A stretch of DNA of 64,000 nt from positions 33,433 to 97,432 of the forward strand of contig JAFVVQ010000062.1 in NCBI GenBank assembly GCA_017502085.1, written 5' to 3'. The position numbers and the translations under genes were made by a program. The notes under the pieces are model-generated. The model had not been told where the DNA came from. It did no database searches and saw nothing but the letters and a program-made list of their open reading frames with translations. This DNA comes from Clostridia bacterium. Lineage in GTDB: Bacteria > Bacillota > Clostridia > Oscillospirales > Acutalibacteraceae. The number at the start of each line of letters is the position of its first letter. The first letter of the stretch is position 1. Of the stretch, positions 59,893-64,000 are shown piece by piece.

Positions 59893-61380
59893 TTAAACGG
59901 ATTCGATGAATCTGATGAAGGCTGCCTTGCCTTCTTCGGTGCGCTTATAAACGCCTGCGTGTTCGAGTACGGTTGCGAAAACCTTGCCGACCTCGTCGCG
60001 GATGATATCCATCGCATTGTCGGCGTTGATTTCGTCATACTCTTTTATGAACTCCTCAGCCCAGTCGGCGTGGCTTGCGGTCAGTTTGTTTGCACGGAGG
60101 TCTTCGCCGTTTACGATAGCATCGGCTAGTGCTTCAAGTTCGGGTTTGAGTCTGGGCGGGAGTACCGCAAGACCCATAACTTCAATAAGACCGATGTTTT
60201 CCTTCTTGATATGATGAAGCTCTGCGTGGGGATGATAAACGCCCATGGGATGCTCATCAGTTGTTATGTTGTTGCGAAGCACAAGGTCGAGCTCAAACTT
60301 TTCGCCTCTGCGTCTTGCAATAGGCGTTATTGTGTTGTGGGCATCACCCTTTGTTTCTGCAAAAATGAAAGCACTTTCGTCGGTGTAGTTTCTCCATTTT
60401 GTGAGGATTTTATCCGCAAGGTCAACAAGTCTTTCGGGGTTATCGGAAAGAAGGCGGATTGTTGACATCGGCCATTTGACAATACCGGCCTCAACGTCTC
60501 CGAAGCCGTTGAATTCAACCTTCGTTTCTATCGGAGCTCTCTCCATTGCGAATTCGTATCTGCCGCCCTGAAAATGCTCGTGGCTGAGAATTGAGCCGCC
60601 GACAATCGGAAGATCGGCATTTGAACCGATGAAATAGTGGGGGAATTTTGCGGTGAATTCAAGCAGCTTTGCGAAGGCTGACTTGTCAATGGTCATCGGT
60701 GTGTGTTTGCTGTTGAAAACGATGCAGTGCTCATTATAGTAAACGTAAGGCGAGTACTGCATAAACCACGGTGAACCTGCGATTGTTATAGGGATGATTC
60801 TGTGATTCTGTCTTGCGGGGAAGTCCACTCTGCCGGCATAACCCTCGCACTCTCTGCAGAGCATACATTTGGGATAGCCCGACTGAGGCGCATTCTTTGC
60901 GTCGGAAATCGCCTTGGGGTCTTTTTCGGGTTTTGAGAGATTGACGGTGATGTCTATCGTTCCGTACTCACCCGTCTGCCGCCACTTGAGGATTTTTGCA
61001 ATTCTGTCTCTGCGGATGTAATTGGTATCTCCGCTGAGTTTGTAGTAATAATCCGTTGCGGCTTCGGGGGAATCAGCGTAGAGAGAATTGAATTTTTCGA
61101 TAACCTGAGACGGTCTGGGGGTGAGTGCGCCCATAATTGCAGTATCGAAAAGGTCTCTGTATGTAATTGAATCTGTAATGATTCCTTTTTCTGCAGCGAC
61201 ATCGCAAAGCTTATCGAGAATCTCGTTGATTTCGCCCTCAGCTGCTTCGCACGATGCGTTGTAGGAATCAAGCTTCAGCAGCGACATAACGGCATTGGTG
61301 CAGTAAACCCTGTCGGATTCTTCAATCAGCTTGTTGCTGACTGCGTAATTTATCAAAGCTTTGATATATGAGTCTGCCAT
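59893..61380 (-). CDS. galT: UDP-glucose--hexose-1-phosphate uridylyltransferase (GalT, class II)
   Basis: A 495-residue enzyme of the class II (Firmicutes-type) GalT family, longer than the about 350-residue class I. The opening IKALINYAVSNKLIEESD is typical, PYVYYNEHCIVFNSKHTPM is the substrate core, and GGSILSHEHFQGG plus PHAELHHIKKE carry His residues of the active and metal sites. It interconverts galactose-1-P and UDP-glucose in the Leloir pathway. No galK or galE adjoins. It is divergent from yerC. Confidence 0.94.
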   Translation of the reverse strand: MADSYIKALINYAVSNKLIEESDRVYCTNAVMSLLKLDSYNASCEAAEGEINEILDKLCDVAAEKGIITDSITYRDLFDTAIMGALTPRPSQVIEKFNSLYADSPEAATDYYYKLSGDTNYIRRDRIAKILKWRQTGEYGTIDITVNLSKPEKDPKAISDAKNAPQSGYPKCMLCRECEGYAGRVDFPARQNHRIIPITIAGSPWFMQYSPYVYYNEHCIVFNSKHTPMTIDKSAFAKLLEFTAKFPHYFIGSNADLPIVGGSILSHEHFQGGRYEFAMERAPIETKVEFNGFGDVEAGIVKWPMSTIRLLSDNPERLVDLADKILTKWRNYTDESAFIFAETKGDAHNTITPIARRRGEKFELDLVLRNNITTDEHPMGVYHPHAELHHIKKENIGLIEVMGLAVLPPRLKPELEALADAIVNGEDLRANKLTASHADWAEEFIKEYDEINADNAMDIIRDEVGKVFATVLEHAGVYKRTEEGKAAFIRFIESV

Positions 61381-61687
61381 ATCAAACCTCGGCTTTCATT
61401 AAGGATACTCATATTATATACATTTTATAACAGTTGTGCAAGTATAAAATTGATTTAATGTATACTTTTTATAAAATATGTTGTATTATTTTGGCAATGT
61501 GATAAAAATAACAGTATTGTCTGCGTTTATTCTTGCTGTTTAGGGATAGCTTAACTGTGACGTGTGCCGGGATTATATCCGCATAGTATAAAATATTTTT
61601 CGTTTAGTCTTTACTTTTTGCGTTTCACGTGTTAAAATGCTAAAGTATAAAAGCGTAAATATACGGCAATCTGAAAGGCGGTTAACA
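61381..61687. other. 307-base divergent non-coding region (galT/yerC)
   Basis: AT-rich and without a reading frame. It holds an imperfect palindrome AGTATA...TATACT (61441-61466), three copies of AGTATAAAA (61441, 61586 and 61644), and a weak promoter TTTACT-17-TAAAAT (61610-61638) facing yerC. The galT side has TATATACATTTTATAA near 61415-61430. No RNA gene is recognised. Confidence 0.6.
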
Positions 61688-61972
61688 ATGAGCAAGATTA
61701 AAGATAAAAACGTTGATTTTCTTTTTGAAGCAATTCTTAATTTGCAGACGATGGAAGAGTGCTACGATTTCTTTGAGGATCTTTGCACCGTAACCGAAAT
61801 TAAATCCATTTCTCAGAGAATCGTTGTTGCAAAAATGCTTCGCGATAAAAAGGTTTACAGCGATATCGTGAACGAAACGGGTGCAAGTACCGCAACAATC
61901 AGCCGAGTCAACCGTTCGCTGCAGTACGGATGCAACGGCTACGAAGAGATTTTCAAGAGGATGGAAGAATAA
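61688..61972 (+). CDS. YerC/YecD-family TrpR-like regulator
   Basis: A 94-residue DNA-binding protein of the TrpR/YerC/YecD group: LFEAILNLQTMEECYDFFED and LCTVTEIKSISQRI followed by the helix-turn-helix VNETGASTATISRVNRSLQYG. The ligand is not tryptophan in most YerC members and is unknown. The ATG at 61688 follows AAAGGCGG. Its stop overlaps the start of the next gene (TAATG). Confidence 0.9.
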   Translation: MSKIKDKNVDFLFEAILNLQTMEECYDFFEDLCTVTEIKSISQRIVVAKMLRDKKVYSDIVNETGASTATISRVNRSLQYGCNGYEEIFKRMEE

Positions 61973-62712
61973 TGCCCTATGATAATTTTTCCCGATTCTA
62001 TGACTTCCTGACGGATAACGTGGAATATGAGAAGCGTGCAGATTATTTTTGCAGGCTTCTTTCACTGTGCGGGATCAGAGACGGAATCCTCCTTGACCTT
62101 GCCTGCGGTACGGGCAGCATTTCGGTTGAAATGGCGAAAAGGGGATTTGAGGTGATCGGTGTCGATTCCAGCATCGGTATGCTTAATGCGGCAAGGCAGA
62201 AGTCATATGAAAGCGGTGAACAGATTCTTCTGCTCAATCAGAGTATGGATGATATCGACCTCTACGGTACGGTTGACTGTGCGGTATGTGTGCTTGACAG
62301 TATCAATCATCTTTCCGATGCGGAGCAGGTGAAACGCACGTTTGAAAAGGTTTCTCTCTTTATGAATCCCGGCGGGGCGTTTGCGTTCGACGTAAATACA
62401 TTATATAAACATAAGAATATTCTTGCCGATAATGCGTTTGTTTACGACATTGATGAGCTTTACTGCGTGTGGCAGAATAATTTCAACGAGGACGATGGCA
62501 GCGTTGATATCTCGCTTGATTTCTTTGAGGAGGAAGACGGCGTATATTACCGCTCTTGCGAAAGCTTTACGGAAAAAGCCTATGACCTCACGGATATTGA
62601 AAAATGGCTTGAGGAATCGGGTTTTGAGGTTATCGGAATATTCGACGATATGACAATGGAAAAAGTGCATCCGGAAACGGAGCGCGCAGTATTTTTAGCG
62701 AAAAAGAAGTGA
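61972..62712 (+). CDS. SAM-dependent methyltransferase
   Basis: A 246-residue class I methyltransferase. Motif I is LDLACGTGSISVEMAKRG, followed by the acidic loop VIGVDSSIGML and the motif IV region VCVLDSINHL. The opening MPYDNFSRFYDFLTD with VEYEKRADYFC is a feature of the YqeM-like clostridial group. Substrate unknown. Translation is coupled to yerC by a one-base overlap. Confidence 0.86.
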   Translation: MPYDNFSRFYDFLTDNVEYEKRADYFCRLLSLCGIRDGILLDLACGTGSISVEMAKRGFEVIGVDSSIGMLNAARQKSYESGEQILLLNQSMDDIDLYGTVDCAVCVLDSINHLSDAEQVKRTFEKVSLFMNPGGAFAFDVNTLYKHKNILADNAFVYDIDELYCVWQNNFNEDDGSVDISLDFFEEEDGVYYRSCESFTEKAYDLTDIEKWLEESGFEVIGIFDDMTMEKVHPETERAVFLAKKK

Positions 62713-62716
62713 TATT

Positions 62717-63583
62717 ATGAGTGAACTTATCAGAATGATTTCAGTGGACGGTACTCTTACCGTTATGGCGGTTGATTCAACCGATATGATTAACAGAATG
62801 GAGCAGATTCATCAGACTTCGGCAGTAACGTCGGCAGCTCTGGGCAGACTGCTTACGGCGGCATCGATGATGGGTGCTGTTCTCAAGGGAAAAGACAACA
62901 GCATAACTCTGCGTATTAACGGCGACGGACCTGCGGGTTCGGTTATTGCGGTTTCCGATTATTCGGGCAACGTCAGAGGCTACGTCGCAAACCCGATTGT
63001 TGAGATTCCTCTCAATGAAAAGGGCAAACTTGACGTTGCGGGTGCGATAGGTAAAAACGGTACACTCACCGTTATGAAAGACCTCGGACTCAAAGAGCCT
63101 TATATCGGTCAAGTGCCGATTGTTTCGGGCGAAATCGCAGAGGATATTACCAGTTATTACGCAACGAGCGAGCAGACTCCCACAGTCTGTGCTCTCGGTG
63201 TGCTTGTTAATCCCGATCTTACAATCAAAGCGGCGGGCGGATTTATCATTCAGCTTCTGCCGACTGCGATGGATGATACGATTGATAAGGTTGAGGAATG
63301 CATCAAGGATATCCCTTCGGTGACTCAGATGCTTACCGACGGTATGACTCCCGAACAGATTTGCCGAAGCGTACTTAAATTGTTTGAGCTTGATGCGCTC
63401 GACAGTTCAAGTCCCGAGTATAAGTGCAACTGTTCAAAAGACAGAGTTGCAAAGGCATTGTTGACTCTGGGCAAGGATGAACTTAAAGAAATGGCGAATG
63501 ATCCCGTGACGGAGGTCAACTGTCATTTCTGTGACAAGCGATACAGATTCGCTCCTGCAGAGATTCTGAAACTTGCCGAATAA
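62717..63583 (+). CDS. hslO: redox-regulated chaperone Hsp33
   Basis: A 288-residue chaperone. The N-terminal domain (MISVDGTLTVMAVDSTDMI; NRMEQIHQTSAVTSAALGR) and the C-terminal zinc switch CNCSKDRV plus CHFCDKRY (CxC and CxxC) define Hsp33. In oxidising conditions the cysteines form disulfides and the chaperone is activated. Complete and of family length. It ends the yerC operon. Confidence 0.96.
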   Translation: MSELIRMISVDGTLTVMAVDSTDMINRMEQIHQTSAVTSAALGRLLTAASMMGAVLKGKDNSITLRINGDGPAGSVIAVSDYSGNVRGYVANPIVEIPLNEKGKLDVAGAIGKNGTLTVMKDLGLKEPYIGQVPIVSGEIAEDITSYYATSEQTPTVCALGVLVNPDLTIKAAGGFIIQLLPTAMDDTIDKVEECIKDIPSVTQMLTDGMTPEQICRSVLKLFELDALDSSSPEYKCNCSKDRVAKALLTLGKDELKEMANDPVTEVNCHFCDKRYRFAPAEILKLAE

Positions 63584-63594
63584 GAAGGAAAAAC

Positions 63595-63670
63595 ACCGCC
63601 CTCAGACCGACGGTTTGCGGGCGGTATGCCCCCTTGGAACGACCTGGAAATTATTCTTCAAAAGAATAAT
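63595..63670 (+). other. non-coding hairpins after hslO
   Basis: ACCGCCC/GGGCGGT (63595-63601 with 63619-63625) and ATTATTCTT/AAGAATAAT (63650-63670) are two hairpins. Neither has a U tract on the plus strand, so they are not clear terminators. The 63661-63710 stretch is A/T runs. I see no gene here. Confidence 0.5.
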
Positions 63671-63710
63671 AAAAAAATCAAAAAATTTTTAAATTTTTTC
63701 AAAAAAAGGG

Positions 63711-63739
63711 TTGACAATTCCGAAAAAGTAGTGTATTAT
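63711..63739 (+). promoter_or_regulatory. strong promoter of the tRNA cluster
   Basis: TTGACA, 17-base spacer, TATTAT, 39 bases before the first tRNA, preceded by a long A/T tract that may act as an UP element. Confidence 0.88.
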
Positions 63740-63777
63740 ATAGCACGTCGCTTGACGAAAGTGAAGCGCAGAAATGT

Positions 63778-63853
63778 GGGAGCATAGCTCAGCTGGGAGA
63801 GCATCTGCCTTACAAGCAGAGGGTCACAGGTTCGAGCCCTGTTGTTCCCACCA
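63778..63853 (+). tRNA. tRNA-Val (UAC anticodon)
   Basis: 76 bases with encoded CCA. Acceptor GGGAGCA/TGTTCCC pairs fully, the anticodon loop is TTACAAG with anticodon TAC, and the T loop is GGTTCGAGCC. Confidence 0.96.
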
Positions 63854-63855
63854 AT

Positions 63856-63932
63856 GGCCCGGTAGTTCAGTTGGTTAGAACGCTAGCCTGTCACGCTAGA
63901 GGTCGACGGTTCGAGCCCGTTCCGGGTCGCCA
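63856..63932 (+). tRNA. tRNA-Asp (GUC anticodon)
   Basis: 77 bases with encoded CCA. Acceptor GGCCCGG/CCGGGTC (one G-U pair), anticodon arm CTAGC/GCTAG with anticodon GTC, T loop GGTTCGAGCC. Two bases after tRNA-Val. Confidence 0.96.
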
Positions 63933-63942
63933 TTGTTTTTCG

Positions 63943-63965
63943 GCCTGTAAATTTTATTTACAGGC
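63943..63965 (+). other. perfect spacer hairpin between tRNAs
   Basis: GCCTGTAAAT/ATTTACAGGC, ten pairs, three-base loop. It has no U tract after it and could be an RNase processing signal. Confidence 0.6.
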
Positions 63966-63974
63966 TGAACTTAT

Positions 63975-64000
63975 GCCTCTGTAGCTCAGTTGGTAGAGCA
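63975..64000 (+). tRNA. 5' part of a third tRNA (isotype not readable)
   Basis: GCCTCTGTAGCTCAGTTGGT followed by AGAGCA: acceptor 5' strand, T8-A9 and a normal D-arm. The window ends before the anticodon. Confidence 0.85.

Overview
The window is about 64 kb of chromosome from an endospore-forming, anaerobic-type Firmicute. It most resembles gut Clostridia of the Oscillospiraceae/Ruminococcaceae kind; this is inference from gene content and I cannot name a species. The supporting signals are spoIVB next to spo0A, a YlmC/YmxH family gene, CIRCE-controlled hrcA-grpE-dnaK-dnaJ, an IspH-S1 fusion in the clostridial order cmk-plsC-ispH/rpsA, Gram-positive SAM-I and FMN riboswitches, many intrinsic terminators and strong AGGAGG-type ribosome binding sites. 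I see no prophage, insertion sequence or CRISPR array.

Layout. 1-3.6 kb: end of a glycerate kinase gene, a secreted alpha/beta hydrolase, then spoIVB and spo0A. 3.7-8.9 kb (minus): a small secreted protein, and the run GPH transporter-lepA-hemW. 9.0-13.0 kb: a large secreted InlB-repeat protein, a GtrB-like glycosyltransferase, a NimA-like flavoprotein and a 55-residue membrane protein. 13.1-18.5 kb: the heat-shock operon plus a phosphoglycolate phosphatase-like gene. 18.6-24.8 kb: a SAM riboswitch with metK, an MBL-fold hydrolase, a LacX-like epimerase, a PI-PLC-like protein, a hypoxanthine-DNA glycosylase, and ribU behind an FMN riboswitch.

24.8-32.4 kb is one long plus-strand transcription unit mixing housekeeping genes (yhaM, prmA, a QueG-like iron-sulfur protein) with a DUF2804 protein, a GH38 alpha-mannosidase and an esterase. 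32.5-38.2 kb is a complete CUT1 sugar ABC transporter (binding protein, two permeases, ATPase) ending in malQ. 38.4-41.7 kb carries a GH71/99-like secreted protein and a second GPH transporter. 41.8-45.4 kb is an ECF sigma factor, a membrane protein that may be its anti-sigma factor, a lipoprotein serpin and a secreted PrcB-like protein. 45.5-48.4 kb (minus) holds a GH95 enzyme and a HAD protein, divergent from an RpiR regulator that leads into BaiN-cmk-plsC-ispH/S1. 54-58.5 kb: an EamA permease, a subtilase and a GH13 glucosidase. 58.6-63.6 kb: YlmC, a lipoprotein, galT, YerC, a methyltransferase and Hsp33. The window ends in a tRNA cluster (Val, Asp and a cut third tRNA).

Together, the GH38, GH71/99-like, GH95 and GH13 enzymes, the esterase, MalQ, GalT, the ABC system and two GPH transporters point to scavenging of mannose-, fucose- and glucose-containing glycans. 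The ECF-serpin-PrcB-like cassette is the best candidate for a little-described system: possibly an envelope response to proteolytic attack. The most concrete sequence-level finding is a strong internal ribosome binding site inside the ispH/S1 fusion gene, able to make S1 on its own.
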